A DNA stretch of 64,000 bases from Haladaptatus sp. DYF46 (GCF_021083305.1 NZ_JAJFAY010000010.1:61393-125392), one strand, 5' to 3'; positions 53,123-61,484 are shown, numbered from the stretch's first letter. Numbers and translations are program-made. The notes: generated from the sequence alone by a model not told the origin.

Positions 53123-53380
53123 ATGATACGCTACGAATTGCAGCCGATGGTTCGACTAAAGGATGTTGACAAGCAAATCCTCGACCTGTTTCACGAAGGC
53201 GATCGAACGCAATCATATCTGGTCGACGAAACAGGCTACACCCGCCAGTATATCCATCAGCGATTAGAAGTGCTGGAAGCAGCGGGCTATGTCGAAAACA
53301 TCCACGCCAAATCCGCACTGTACCACCTCCTTACTGACCCGCGCGAAAACACCGAGGACAATCAAGAGACAAACTCATGA
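53123..53380 (+). CDS. Winged-helix repressor-like protein divergent from the secretion operon
   Basis: The product from MIRYELQPMVRLKDVDKQ has a compact winged helix: 'VDKQILDLFHEGDRTQSYLV', 'DETGYTRQYIHQRLEVLEAA', 'GYVENIHAKSALYHLLTDPR'. It is typical of haloarchaeal plasmid and virus regulators of the MarR or PhiH type. An internal ATG (53147) is an alternative start. Its position next to the perfect inverted repeat makes self-regulation and control of the secretion operon likely (inference). Four-base overlap with the next gene. Confidence 0.8.
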   Translation: MIRYELQPMVRLKDVDKQILDLFHEGDRTQSYLVDETGYTRQYIHQRLEVLEAAGYVENIHAKSALYHLLTDPRENTEDNQETNS

Positions 53381-53547
53381 GCGCACTCAAAACCACCATC
53401 GTCGATGCGATCAAGCACAGTCGAAGAGTACGCTTCTGGGGCGCGATTCTCGCCGCTGTTATCGTTACCTACGTATTCGGTATCGAGGGATCTGGTGCCA
53501 TCATTATCATCCTTGGCACCTTCCTCATTGCGAAATGGAGGGCGTGA
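53377..53547 (+). CDS. Small membrane protein (56 aa)
   Basis: The frame begins with ATGA overlapping the stop of the regulator. It encodes MSALKTTIVDAIKHSRRVRF, then two hydrophobic segments (WGAILAAVIVTYVFGI and GAIIIILGTFLIA) and a TGA at 53545. The coupling by overlap supports a real gene. Function unknown; possibly an entry-exclusion or channel accessory protein (speculative). Confidence 0.6.
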   Translation: MSALKTTIVDAIKHSRRVRFWGAILAAVIVTYVFGIEGSGAIIIILGTFLIAKWRA

Positions 53548-53549
53548 CG

Positions 53550-53744
53550 ATGGGAGCTATCGGAAAAGGTGCATCCGCGATTTTGTTTGCATTTGGAGCT
53601 CCGTTCCTCGCGTTTGGTCTCTCCTTCATCGGATTCTGGTACTACCTTTCGATGTACCTTCCGGGTGTGTGGGCAAAGCGAGTAGCCTTCCTTGTCTCTC
53701 TCACCTGTGTTTTGCTCGTTCTCCGGAAAATCAGAACTGTATAA
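53550..53744 (+). CDS. Small membrane protein (64 aa)
   Basis: The ATG at 53550 follows GGAGGG by about ten bases, a plausible ribosome site inside the end of the preceding gene. The product has two hydrophobic segments (ASAILFAFGAPFLAFGLSFI and VAFLVSLTCVLLVL) joined by a Trp/Tyr-rich loop. It completes a three-gene operon with the regulator and converges with the beta-helix protein gene nine bases away. Confidence 0.55.
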   Translation: MGAIGKGASAILFAFGAPFLAFGLSFIGFWYYLSMYLPGVWAKRVAFLVSLTCVLLVLRKIRTV

Positions 53745-53753
53745 TGGTCGGGA

Positions 53754-55106
53754 TCAAACCGGCTTCCCATCAACCGTGATATTCTCCATTACGTCACCCG
53801 ACCCGCGAAAGAGCATATTCTTCGTCGCCTGCCAGCCGGGCGTCTGAACCTGCATATTTCGAACCGTGACGTTGTTTGCTGCATCATCGACAACGAGTGC
53901 TTTCGTGGGCGTCTCGTGGATTGCTATCGAGACGTTCTCGATCAACGCTTTCTGCACCCCATGGAGGACAGTGAGACTCCATCCAGTCGGCTTCTTCTGG
54001 ATAATTTGGGTATTCTTGACCGTACAGGAACCATCATCTAGCCGGATGGGACGCTGCTCGTAGTAGAACTTGTTTCCGAACGACTGGTCGATGATGACCT
54101 TGCACCCGATGATCTTCGAGTCCGTCCCACCAATTCGGATGTTCGATGCCTGTGAATTGCCTGCAATGCAGCTTATCACTTCAACGGTGCCGTCTCCTGT
54201 ACCTGGATGGCCGCCGATCACGTAGATTCCGTTATCAGGCCACCCGCCACAGATGACCCGTTCTAAGCGGAGCTTCCCCTGCGTGCGTGGATGCATCGTA
54301 ATCCCCGACGTCGCCCACGACCGACCGGCATACGGCCCGCCGTCGTAGGTATCTCGCGTGTTGATTGTTTTTTGGTAGGTGAGCCCACCATGTCGAATGT
54401 CGATATTCCGGGCCCGAATGAACGCATTCTCAGTCGCGGGGTTCAGTCGAAATGGTCCCTGACACCCGAGCGAGTGCATCCCGACTTGCCGGATATTCTG
54501 AATCACCGATTTCCCGGCCGTATGATGGTTCAGAATCTGCATCCCTTCGTTCTTCCCGCGCCAATCAACTGTGAACCCACCAAACACGAAGCGTCCCTTG
54601 TGTGGTGTATCAGGCACCCCGATTTTGAAATGCTGAGCAGGGCCGTGATACTCCCCCTTGGTGACATCGAATCCCTCGATCGCGTCCACACGTCCGTGCG
54701 TGAGGACTGCGTTCTGTCCGATGATCCCGAGATTGCGAAGTCCAACGTGACGATGGCTCGTATTGAGCTTGTACCGACCGGGTGGGAAGTAGACGAGTGT
54801 ATCGTTGTCGATTACCTGCTCGAGGACATCATCGATCGCTTGCTTCCCCGTGTTGTCTGCGCCTTTCTTCGCGATGTTGACTTGGTGCTTGAACTGGTCG
54901 GCGTACTGTGTCGGATCGAGTCCCGACGGTGTGTTCTCTGTTGAATTCGTACTATTGGTGCTGTTCGATCCATCATCAACCGCACCAATTCCACTGCCAT
55001 ACACACACCCGGACAGTGACGCAAGTCCGAGACTAGCGGTTGTCGCGAGAAACGCCCGTCGACTATGCGATCCGTGGTCATCTGTATCAGCGGTTGGTGG
55101 TGTCAT
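53754..55106 (-). CDS. Tat-exported lipoprotein with right-handed beta-helix
   Basis: The N-terminus has a twin-arginine signal and lipobox: HSRRAFLATTASLGLASLSG then Cys, so a lipid-anchored extracellular protein is expected. A Ser-Thr-Asn linker follows, then a parallel beta-helix with pectate-lyase-like turns: 'DTLVYFPPGRYKLNTSHRHV', 'RFVFGGFTVDWRGKNEGMQI', 'RNIDIRHGGLTYQKTINTRD'. The opening 'PPGRY' is shared with polysaccharide lyases and viral tail-spike-like proteins. Catalytic residues cannot be assigned. It may bind or cleave cell-surface glycans. ATG at 55106; a GTG 12 bases upstream is an alternative. Confidence 0.78.
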   Translation of the reverse strand: MTPPTADTDDHGSHSRRAFLATTASLGLASLSGCVYGSGIGAVDDGSNSTNSTNSTENTPSGLDPTQYADQFKHQVNIAKKGADNTGKQAIDDVLEQVIDNDTLVYFPPGRYKLNTSHRHVGLRNLGIIGQNAVLTHGRVDAIEGFDVTKGEYHGPAQHFKIGVPDTPHKGRFVFGGFTVDWRGKNEGMQILNHHTAGKSVIQNIRQVGMHSLGCQGPFRLNPATENAFIRARNIDIRHGGLTYQKTINTRDTYDGGPYAGRSWATSGITMHPRTQGKLRLERVICGGWPDNGIYVIGGHPGTGDGTVEVISCIAGNSQASNIRIGGTDSKIIGCKVIIDQSFGNKFYYEQRPIRLDDGSCTVKNTQIIQKKPTGWSLTVLHGVQKALIENVSIAIHETPTKALVVDDAANNVTVRNMQVQTPGWQATKNMLFRGSGDVMENITVDGKPV

Positions 55107-55363
55107 AGGAGGAATCACTGGCGTTTCGGTGCAGGCGTTGTTTCTAGAATACGTTATTACATCTATCTAGATAAGATTTGTGCACTTTAATTCAAATATA
55201 CAATTTGAATTTGGATAAGGTATAGCACGAGACGTTAGCAGACTATACCAACAAAAAGAAATCGATCAGGACGGGGGAGACATGAAAATACAATAAACTA
55301 AAGAGATACCGCTTACAGCGACAGAAATCAGACTCTCACGGCAACTGGAAAACTGCAAAGTAA

Positions 55364-56320
55364 TCACGAGATTTTCAATGGCGCGGTCACCCGAGCAATT
55401 CCTGCATCCACCCGTGCGAGTACAGATTGTGCTGGTAAATCAACCCCGGTGGGATAGTAGCGAACCATTCCTTCGTCTGCCGATGGATAGAACTTCGTTC
55501 CTGGTGGTTCCGACAACCAGTGCAGCACCTGATACAGATCTCCACCCGCCATTCCCGTGTGGAACAACAGCACGAGAGCACCGATCGCCATCAGTACCCA
55601 GGTACCCGAGAGTGCGAGGCCAACAGCGAGGGGCGTAATGACAAGAAATGGGGCTGCTGTAATCAGAATCAGTGCACAGCGGGAGAGAACCGTATTCTCA
55701 TAGATGGTTGCTGGACCGACGAGAGTGAGTGTGAACGAGACATCCGCTCCATAAGCAGCAGCAACAAGCCCATGCAACCCTTCATGGATGACGATCATGC
55801 CAAGCACAATACCACCAGTGAGTGCGAGGTACCCGAGTGGTGAGAGATTGGGGACGGCGGGGTACGACTCTCGGAGGAGAGGGATGGCAAAGATGGCAAA
55901 CCAGCCGAGTGCAACCAGCGGGAAACAGCTCACGGATGCACGCCCAGAGAACTCGAAGTTCGAGCTCTCGACAAGTGAGTGTGGTTCATAGCCATTTGTA
56001 CTGAGTATCGGCGCGGGGTCCGGGGGAGTAGGAGACTCACCCCATGTCTTTAGATCTGTGAAGGGAGTGGTTCGCCATGCGGCAACTGCCTGGGTCAGCG
56101 AATCGAGAATCAGCGTGAGGCTGCTGATGAGAAACACAAAGAACGTGATACCGACCGTCCATTGCTCGAAGCTGGTAATCGTTGCTGGAGTCGGATTATC
56201 AATGATAAACACGGCAGCCCACAGAATGAGGAGGACAACGCCGAAGCGGAGGCGGTGGTAGTGGTTCCATGTTTGTGTGATCCCGCGCCAGGCGATTTGG
56301 GGTGTTTTCTTCCAGTTCAT
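55364..56320 (-). CDS. Integral-membrane zinc metalloprotease (DUF3267-like)
   Basis: Six or more hydrophobic segments with a zinc site in the membrane: 'LGMIVIHEGLHGLVAAAYGA' gives HExxH, and 'HTGMAGGDLYQVLHW' near the C-terminus supplies a candidate Asp ligand. This is the arrangement of DUF3267/site-2-protease-like peptidases. A soluble stretch of about 55 residues, Pro-rich, lies between helices two and three. Substrates unknown. Two start codons are adjacent (GTG-ATG); the ATG is used. 318 residues. Confidence 0.8.
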   Translation of the reverse strand: MNWKKTPQIAWRGITQTWNHYHRLRFGVVLLILWAAVFIIDNPTPATITSFEQWTVGITFFVFLISSLTLILDSLTQAVAAWRTTPFTDLKTWGESPTPPDPAPILSTNGYEPHSLVESSNFEFSGRASVSCFPLVALGWFAIFAIPLLRESYPAVPNLSPLGYLALTGGIVLGMIVIHEGLHGLVAAAYGADVSFTLTLVGPATIYENTVLSRCALILITAAPFLVITPLAVGLALSGTWVLMAIGALVLLFHTGMAGGDLYQVLHWLSEPPGTKFYPSADEGMVRYYPTGVDLPAQSVLARVDAGIARVTAPLKIS

Positions 56321-56873
56321 CACAGTTCGAATACTGAGTAGATGTGTATAAATCCGTTTGGGGGAACAGAAGGACGTCAGTCGTTACAGATGAAATGGAT
56401 GACAGCAACCTACTCTCCCCCACTTGTATGAGCGAGGGTTTGCAGGTTGGAACTCACTGATGGCGTAGAGGGAACGCATTCACGTTGATCAGTCCCACAG
56501 GGAAGTACTGAGCGGCTTCATGAGCTAGACTGACTAACGTGAGTGCAGACCGACACTGTGGCGTACGTGCCACAGCTGTCCATTAATTTTCCCCCAGATA
56601 TATTTTATCATTAAACAGGTGGCTGGGGATAAGAGAATGGGACATTGCCCGAATCATGAACGAGAGGTACCAGACACGAGGTCCCACATGTGCTAGTCGC
56701 TGAATGTAAAAACAGACGACAAAGACGAGAGAAATTGAGCGGGTAATATCCTCCCCGCGCTACTAAGCAGTAGCAGAAGAACTCAGACAGTGGTTCTCTA
56801 TACTTGTTAGTGCTGTCAGAAATATCGTGCGATGATACAACGCGCGTATTGGTTAACGTGAGGAGCAAGTAGG
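56321..56873. other. 550-bp gap with one short repeated block
   Basis: No gene is supported. The block GACAGCAACCTACTCTCCCC at 56401-56420 recurs with small changes at 57702-57720 (GAACAGCAACCTACTCTCCC), both followed by a GAGC-AAGGG or GAGCGAGGG segment able to form a weak hairpin. These may be ends of a lost mobile element. Confidence 0.45.
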
Positions 56874-57158
56874 TTAGTCATCATCAGCGGTGTACGCGCC
56901 GCCGCGTCGCTTGATTCTCGCGACGACTAGTCGCTGTTCGCCTTGTCGGAAGGTCACAGAGAGGCGGAATTCGCCGATGCGTATCTTCTTGTACGGGCTG
57001 TTCTGCAATGGTTCGCCGTAGTCTGGCGGATCTCGCCACGGAGAAGTAACGATCTCATCGAGTTTGTCGAGGATACGGTCTTGTTCGGTGGGTGAGAGTG
57101 CGTCGAGGTCGCCTTGTGCCGTCGAGGAGAGCTCCCATGTCCACTCCTCATCACTCAT
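56874..57158 (-). CDS. RelE/ParE-type toxin
   Basis: The 94-residue product starts MSDEEWTWELSSTAQGDLDA and has the RelE-family fold: 'DRILDKLDEIVTSPWRDPPD', 'YKKIRIGEFRLSVTFRQGEQ', 'RLVVARIKRRGGAY'. The basic R-I-G-x-F-R-L and I-K-R-R-G motifs are those of toxins that cut mRNA on the ribosome or, for ParE, act on gyrase. The start overlaps the antitoxin gene's stop by eight bases, classic for a toxin-antitoxin operon. The start at 57158 is preferred over one ten codons upstream. Confidence 0.87.
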   Translation of the reverse strand: MSDEEWTWELSSTAQGDLDALSPTEQDRILDKLDEIVTSPWRDPPDYGEPLQNSPYKKIRIGEFRLSVTFRQGEQRLVVARIKRRGGAYTADDD

Positions 57159-57432
57159 CGTCCGTCCCGAACTGCTCGCGGGCCGCATCTGCGCTCAGTG
57201 TCTTCCCCTCGCGGATGTCTTCCTCGGCTTCGAGGAGTGCGATGAGTTCGTCGCGGTCGAACGTTGGAAATTCGACGCCATCTCGGAGCGTGTAGCGGAT
57301 GAACTCGCTTCGACTGTTGAAGCCACGGCCCTGCCATGTGTCGTCAATCTCGTTGAGGAACGATTCAGTGACTTTGAAATTCACGGTGACGATATCGTCC
57401 TCACCGTTCCCTCCCGTAGTTGCTTTGGACAT
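57151..57432 (-). CDS. Ribbon-helix-helix (CopG-like) antitoxin
   Basis: The product has the ribbon-helix-helix 'DIVTVNFKVTESFLNEIDDT' with 'GFNSRSEFIRYTLRDGVEF', followed by an acidic toxin-binding tail 'DELIALLEAEEDIREGKTLS'. It should dimerise, repress its own operon and neutralise the RelE-type partner encoded immediately downstream. 93 residues, intact. First gene of the two-gene operon. Confidence 0.87.
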   Translation of the reverse strand: MSKATTGGNGEDDIVTVNFKVTESFLNEIDDTWQGRGFNSRSEFIRYTLRDGVEFPTFDRDELIALLEAEEDIREGKTLSADAAREQFGTDDE

Positions 57433-58111
57433 ACGCTAGTAATACGTGCGTCTTACCAATAGTTGTTTCGTCGAAGTCCCCACTCTTGGCTCGCTGCTGA
57501 CTACATCCTCTGAATCGGTCATCGCAAATTCAACCGGTCGAGAAACAGCCACAGTGGCACGTATGAAGACTTTTGTGAATCGGTATCAGATCCGCTTACA
57601 CTGCTACGCGATATCCATGACAAGGAAGGAATTTCGAAGTTAGTATACTAACCAACGAGCAACAAATTGCGAGCCCGCACTCTCGATCATTGGAATGACG
57701 AACAGCAACCTACTCTCCCCTGCTCTTGCGAGCAAGGGTTTTCAGGCAGACGTTTGTAGCCTGTTCCACGCCTCCGCGTCATCGGGGACCAACTCATCTC
57801 CGCTACCCCTGTGAGCGTTACATGGGTAGGAGGGGAGCGTTTCGAGTCTGGCGAGGGCGTAGTGGCCCGCAAAGTGCCGCTTCTTCCGGTTGTCCCAGTC
57901 ATCGGCGCGGGCAAGCTCCGTACGACCGTGGCTCTCGACGGAGAAACGCCGTCGATCTGGTCAATGTCAGACCAGTGGTCGGGAGAGCAAGCCGGTGGCC
58001 GTCTTGCTTGCCACAGTAACGTACCAGTTGTGAGTTGTTATAGGTCTTTTTCTCATTCCCATCGTATTGAAAACAGACGGTAAATCACCACCTACATCGT
58101 AGAGCGTAAGA
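57433..58111. other. 680-bp gap with a repeat block and no supported gene
   Basis: The block shared with 56401-56420 lies at 57702-57720. The following 300 bases are GC-richer than the surroundings and open in several frames (e.g. 57811-58083), which suggests a decayed element, but no transposase motif is readable. Confidence 0.4.
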
Positions 58112-58822
58112 TCACGAGTCGTTCTTTGCATCTTTTGTGCCACGAACGGTTTCCTCGACGGTCTCGATACCAGCGTCATGAAGTACATCCCCGACGATGA
58201 CCGTATCAGCGACACTCGCCATCTCGTAGGCCGAATCGTAGTCGTGAATTCCACCACCATAGAAAAGCTGTGCTGACGAGAGTGCATCTCGTGTGGCAGC
58301 GACAACAGCTGGATCACCAAGCATGCCAGAATACTCGAGATAGACGATTTCTTGGCCGAGGACCTGTTCTGCGAGTTCAGCATAGGCAACGACGTCATCA
58401 ATATCGAGATCACAGTCCGCTTGGGTGAGCGTCGCAACTGATGACGCCGGACTCAGGACGATATAGGCTTCTGGCTGGACGTAGTCCCACTCAAGATCGG
58501 ATGAGCGAATCCATTCGTGGTGTGCTCCTGTGATCCACAAGGGGTCATCAGCATTCAGGACGATCGGTAGCAAATAGCCCGAAAGTGCCTCCGGATGAGA
58601 CGGTGACGGGCGGTAGGTCGGTTCGACAAAGATGGGAATCTCGGTAGAAGCGAGTGCATCGAGAATCGGTTGCACGCGTGCTTCCGTGACGTTCGTGGTA
58701 CCACCGATGATGATTGCGTCCGTTCCTGTGTTAGCGATGCCAGCGTAGGTATCCCCGTCGTGGAGTGCTTTATCCGGGTCGACCTTCGTGACGTGCTCCC
58801 ACTGCGCCCACACAGCCACCAT
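58112..58822 (-). CDS. Geranylgeranylglyceryl phosphate synthase (GGGPS/PcrB family)
   Basis: This enzyme makes the first ether bond of archaeal lipids from sn-glycerol-1-phosphate and geranylgeranyl diphosphate. The TIM-barrel motifs are present: 'HVTKVDPDKALHDGDTYAGI', 'GTDAIIIGGTTNVTEARVQP', 'IPIFVEPTYRPS', 'EIVYLEYSGMLGDPAVVAAT', and the phosphate-binding 'AQLFYGGGIHDYDSAYEMAS' with 'ADTVIVGDVLHDAG'. 236 residues is normal. It is usually a core chromosomal gene, although some haloarchaea carry two. It stands alone here. Confidence 0.92.
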   Translation of the reverse strand: MVAVWAQWEHVTKVDPDKALHDGDTYAGIANTGTDAIIIGGTTNVTEARVQPILDALASTEIPIFVEPTYRPSPSHPEALSGYLLPIVLNADDPLWITGAHHEWIRSSDLEWDYVQPEAYIVLSPASSVATLTQADCDLDIDDVVAYAELAEQVLGQEIVYLEYSGMLGDPAVVAATRDALSSAQLFYGGGIHDYDSAYEMASVADTVIVGDVLHDAGIETVEETVRGTKDAKNDS

Positions 58823-59193
58823 AGCTCACCGTAATGCGATGACACGCAAACCACTTTCTTTCCGCAAAAATTGATCCACTTTTGTGCACTATCTTAGTTC
58901 TCTGAGATATTCGTGTCTCACTCCCCGTTGTCGAAATGGAAGTCGTGTGTATCAGTTCGTTCAGGATTCTCCCCTGTTAGAAGTATTAGTCTCTATGAGT
59001 ATCAATTGGATTCCACAAAGCACTGTGAGGCAATTCTGACTCACCCCGAAGATTTTCTCGGGGATCAAAGCAACCAATACGCTTCTCTTCCCACAAATAG
59101 TGAGTGTTGAGTACCAACTCTTCTACTCAGCTAGCACCATTTTGCTGTCGTAGTAATAGTAGATTTTAAGTATTGATGATTAGTCACTCCAGT

Positions 59194-59562
59194 ATGACTA
59201 ATTCAAAATCCGACCAGGACAATAGTGCTGACACAGACGAGAACGAATTCGGTCTTGATTTTGCGTCCTATAATCTCCCGACCGATCTCACTGCCTTTCA
59301 GGCACACCTCTTGTGTCTCATCTACCGCTTAGGGCCCGCTGAGGGTGTCGATCTGCAGGAAGCTCTGGAAGACATCTATCCTGAGCCGATCAATCACGGC
59401 CGATTGTATCCCGGCCTTGATCGACTCGTCGAGAAAGGACTGATCTCGAAACAAACGAAAGCGAGCGATAAGCGACGGAATGCGTATGCGACTGTCGGTC
59501 GTGGTGACTGGGCAGTCGAAGAGTATCACCAATTCATGCACGATATTGTGACGCCAGAGTAG
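59194..59562 (+). CDS. PadR-like winged-helix regulator
   Basis: A polar acidic leader of 25 residues is followed by 'LTAFQAHLLCLIYRLGPAEG', 'VDLQEALEDIYPEPINHGRL' and 'YPGLDRLVEKGLISKQTKAS' with 'DKRRNAYATVGRG'. The Y-P-x-L-D-x-L-V-x-K-G-L-I sequence is the PadR recognition helix and wing start. The usual C-terminal dimer helix is short. Such haloarchaeal proteins are found near chemotaxis, gas-vesicle and plasmid genes; target unknown. ATG at 59194, with an alternative seven codons earlier. Confidence 0.82.
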   Translation: MTNSKSDQDNSADTDENEFGLDFASYNLPTDLTAFQAHLLCLIYRLGPAEGVDLQEALEDIYPEPINHGRLYPGLDRLVEKGLISKQTKASDKRRNAYATVGRGDWAVEEYHQFMHDIVTPE

Positions 59563-60006
59563 CCATCAAAAATAGGACTCGATTCGGGTCTGGTCTCTTA
59601 CGGGAAGGCTCCTGCGAACGGAGACAGTGCGAAAATGACTGTCCTCATCGCGAGCACGTCAAGTAACACGAAGACAGTGTTTGCGAGTTGAGATCCGTTC
59701 GTCTCACTTCCTCCTGTTGCACTAAGCGGGTGTGGAGATTATTAACAGTGTTAAGGCACCATCACCAATGGAGCACAGAGAAGTCCCACTCCACACTAAT
59801 AGTGAACCGGCCTTGTGTGGTGCGGCTGTTTTATGATCTAGACAGTTTCCGAGAACGAAGGACAGCTCCCCTTATACCGATTTCTCTCACTATGTCGATT
59901 CGTAGTAAGAAGCGTGAAGGCGGTGAATCGCAAGTAAAACGAAGCTGTTAACGACGGTATCAACTTGGGAGGCCAAAGGTGGACTACACATTTCTACTGG
60001 TACGGG
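59563..60006. other. 440-bp gap without a supported gene
   Basis: Both strands hold only short frames. Nothing resembling a repeat, tRNA or structured RNA was recognised. Confidence 0.4.
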
Positions 60007-60384
60007 CTACGAATTTGGATCGTCCGCATTCGAATCACCTCCTGTTTCATCGCTCTCGATTTGTTCTGAATGTAATAGTGCTTCTAATCGTGGGTGTTCA
60101 GTATACGAAACGAGCTGGAGTGAGGAATTGTACTCGATCACACCATAATCCGCTAATTTTGGGAGGTGAATATGGTGGAGATGAATTAAGAGACGCTCCC
60201 GAGATAGTGTAGAATCAGTACTTCCATCGGACATGAGTTCTTCAAGCAGTGCTTCGAGGGGAATGGGACGATTAGCATTCTCGATCAGATAGCTCAAAAT
60301 CTGCCGACGTTGTGCATCTGCGATGAGGTCTAAGTGTTCATCAAGAGAACAGCGTTGATCATCATCGTCATCCGACGGGCTCAT
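60007..60384 (-). CDS. DUF7344-type winged-helix protein (cassette B, gene 3)
   Basis: The product is a close paralogue of the protein at 35128: 'DEHLDLIADAQRRQILSYLI', 'HLHHIHLPKLADYGVIEYNS', 'LQLVSYTEHPRLEALLHSEQ'. Both keep an acidic start with a D-D-D run and an acidic tail. It is transcribed after the HTH_10 gene, with the same palindrome (60424-60435) in the intervening space as in cassette A. Presumed regulator. Confidence 0.8.
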   Translation of the reverse strand: MSPSDDDDDQRCSLDEHLDLIADAQRRQILSYLIENANRPIPLEALLEELMSDGSTDSTLSRERLLIHLHHIHLPKLADYGVIEYNSSLQLVSYTEHPRLEALLHSEQIESDETGGDSNADDPNS

Positions 60385-60423
60385 TCTATGGAGGTAGCAG
60401 AGCCAGTTGGAAAAGGGATTGGT

Positions 60424-60435
60424 CTGTTCAAACAG
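60424..60435. promoter_or_regulatory. Inverted repeat before DUF7344 gene (cassette B)
   Basis: On the minus strand this reads CTGTTTGAACAG, identical to 35076-35087, preceded by TTTTAAAC and followed by the same AGACC. It lies about 40 bases before the start codon at 60384. Conservation in two copies, where nearby non-coding DNA differs, supports a binding site. Confidence 0.6.
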
Positions 60436-60462
60436 GGTAGTTTAAAAGAATAGTAGTGGAAA

Positions 60463-61122
60463 TCATACTTCTGACGTGCGGAAGAGGACATATTCGACAA
60501 TCGCTTCAACGCCATGTCGAATGCGATCAGAGAGTGACTGCTGACTAATATCCAGCTCTGTTGCTAATTCTGAGAGTGTCACCTGCCGCGGTGTCCTGAA
60601 ATAGCCACGTTGGAAGGCAAGCACGAGTGCTTCTTGTTGTTTGTCAGTGACGATATTTGCTAATTGGGACGCGCCAGCATCTTGTAGTGCCTGCATTTTC
60701 CCAAGTATATACTCGATATTATTGTCGCGGCTTACATTGTGAAAGCGCGTCAGATGATCATGCGAAGGGAACAATAATTCGAACTCCCAATCCTCGTCAC
60801 CGGACCCATGTGCGCTCCGAATGATCCCTTCTGCGACGGTGAGACTTTCCAGAAACGCACCAGATGGGATATCCCAGTTGAGAAGATACAAACGTCGGTC
60901 ATCGATCTCGTCAATGGCAACGAGCTGCTGAACACGTGGATCCGCTCGTACCCGGTCTTCAAAGCTATCGAAGTCCCCATTCCAGGCCCAAAAAATAGGG
61001 ACGACGTCGGCGCCAACTGGGACAACTCGCTCGAACTCGAGATGAACCGCTGTTCCTGCAGTCAGCACCGTTCCTAATGGAAAGTCCTCGGGCGGGAGTG
61101 ACAGCTCAACAATAACTGCCAT
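60463..61122 (-). CDS. HTH_10 regulator (cassette B, gene 2)
   Basis: The protein is nearly the same as that at 34372: 'AVIVELSLPPEDFPLGTVLT', 'RRLYLLNWDIPSGAFLESLT' and the HTH_10 'TDKQQEALVLAFQRGYFRTP' with 'RQVTLSELATELDISQQSLS'. The start at 61122 is set by alignment with the paralogue; an ATG 15 bases upstream (61137) is also in frame. Differences cluster in the sensor half and the C-terminal tip, suggesting divergence of input more than of DNA target (inference). Confidence 0.88.
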   Translation of the reverse strand: MAVIVELSLPPEDFPLGTVLTAGTAVHLEFERVVPVGADVVPIFWAWNGDFDSFEDRVRADPRVQQLVAIDEIDDRRLYLLNWDIPSGAFLESLTVAEGIIRSAHGSGDEDWEFELLFPSHDHLTRFHNVSRDNNIEYILGKMQALQDAGASQLANIVTDKQQEALVLAFQRGYFRTPRQVTLSELATELDISQQSLSDRIRHGVEAIVEYVLFRTSEV

Positions 61123-61134
61123 CTGTCTCTGACC

Positions 61135-61164
61135 CATCTATGTATACAATCTTAGTAGCTTGGG
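61135..61164 (-). promoter_or_regulatory. Conserved upstream block of the HTH_10 gene (cassette B)
   Basis: On the minus strand CCCAAGCTACTAAGATTGTA, then TACATAGATG, matches the block at 34330-34358. It lies about 15-40 bases before the 61122 start codon. Confidence 0.6.
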
Positions 61165-61238
61165 TAGATGCGTCTAAAATGGTAGCTGGCAGACGTAGTC
61201 GGTTGTGGAGGAAGTTATTTTCGCTAGGAGACGAAGAA

Positions 61239-61484
61239 TCAGTGTTCGATAACTAACAACTGAATACTACTTGTTTCGCTTGGATTGAGCGAGTTTAACT
61301 TCACTGTTCTGTCATCAGTGACTGTCATTTCATAACCGTAGTACTGGAACATCACTGTTCCGTGGCGTCCGTTGGTTTCGTATGTTGGTGAAAACAGTTT
61401 GTCTCTGAGTGTCGGGCCACGAATCTGTGCCAGCAGATTCGCTGGTGTGACGACATCTATTGCCCGCCCTGCCGTACCGATCAC
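61239..61484 (-). CDS. HalOD1-like protein, 5'-altered (cassette B, gene 1)
   Basis: The C-terminal half is HalOD1-like: 'RDKLFSPTYETNGRHGTVMF' and 'QYYGYEMTVTDDRTVKLNSL'. The usual 'PLY-x-IDPDAL' lead-in is replaced by 'ANLLAQIRGPTLRDKLF' and the frame begins at a GTG. Upstream, a different frame opens with MASVERAVAILPQILLKHPV and stops, so a frameshift in the N-terminal part is likely. Gene order and orientation relative to the HTH_10 gene match cassette A. Confidence 0.6.
   Translation of the reverse strand: MIGTAGRAIDVVTPANLLAQIRGPTLRDKLFSPTYETNGRHGTVMFQYYGYEMTVTDDRTVKLNSLNPSETSSIQLLVIEH

Noticed and set aside
57811..58083. Transposase C-terminal fragment
   Set aside because: The frame is open and GC-rich, but no zinc-finger or catalytic motif of TnpB or other transposases is readable.
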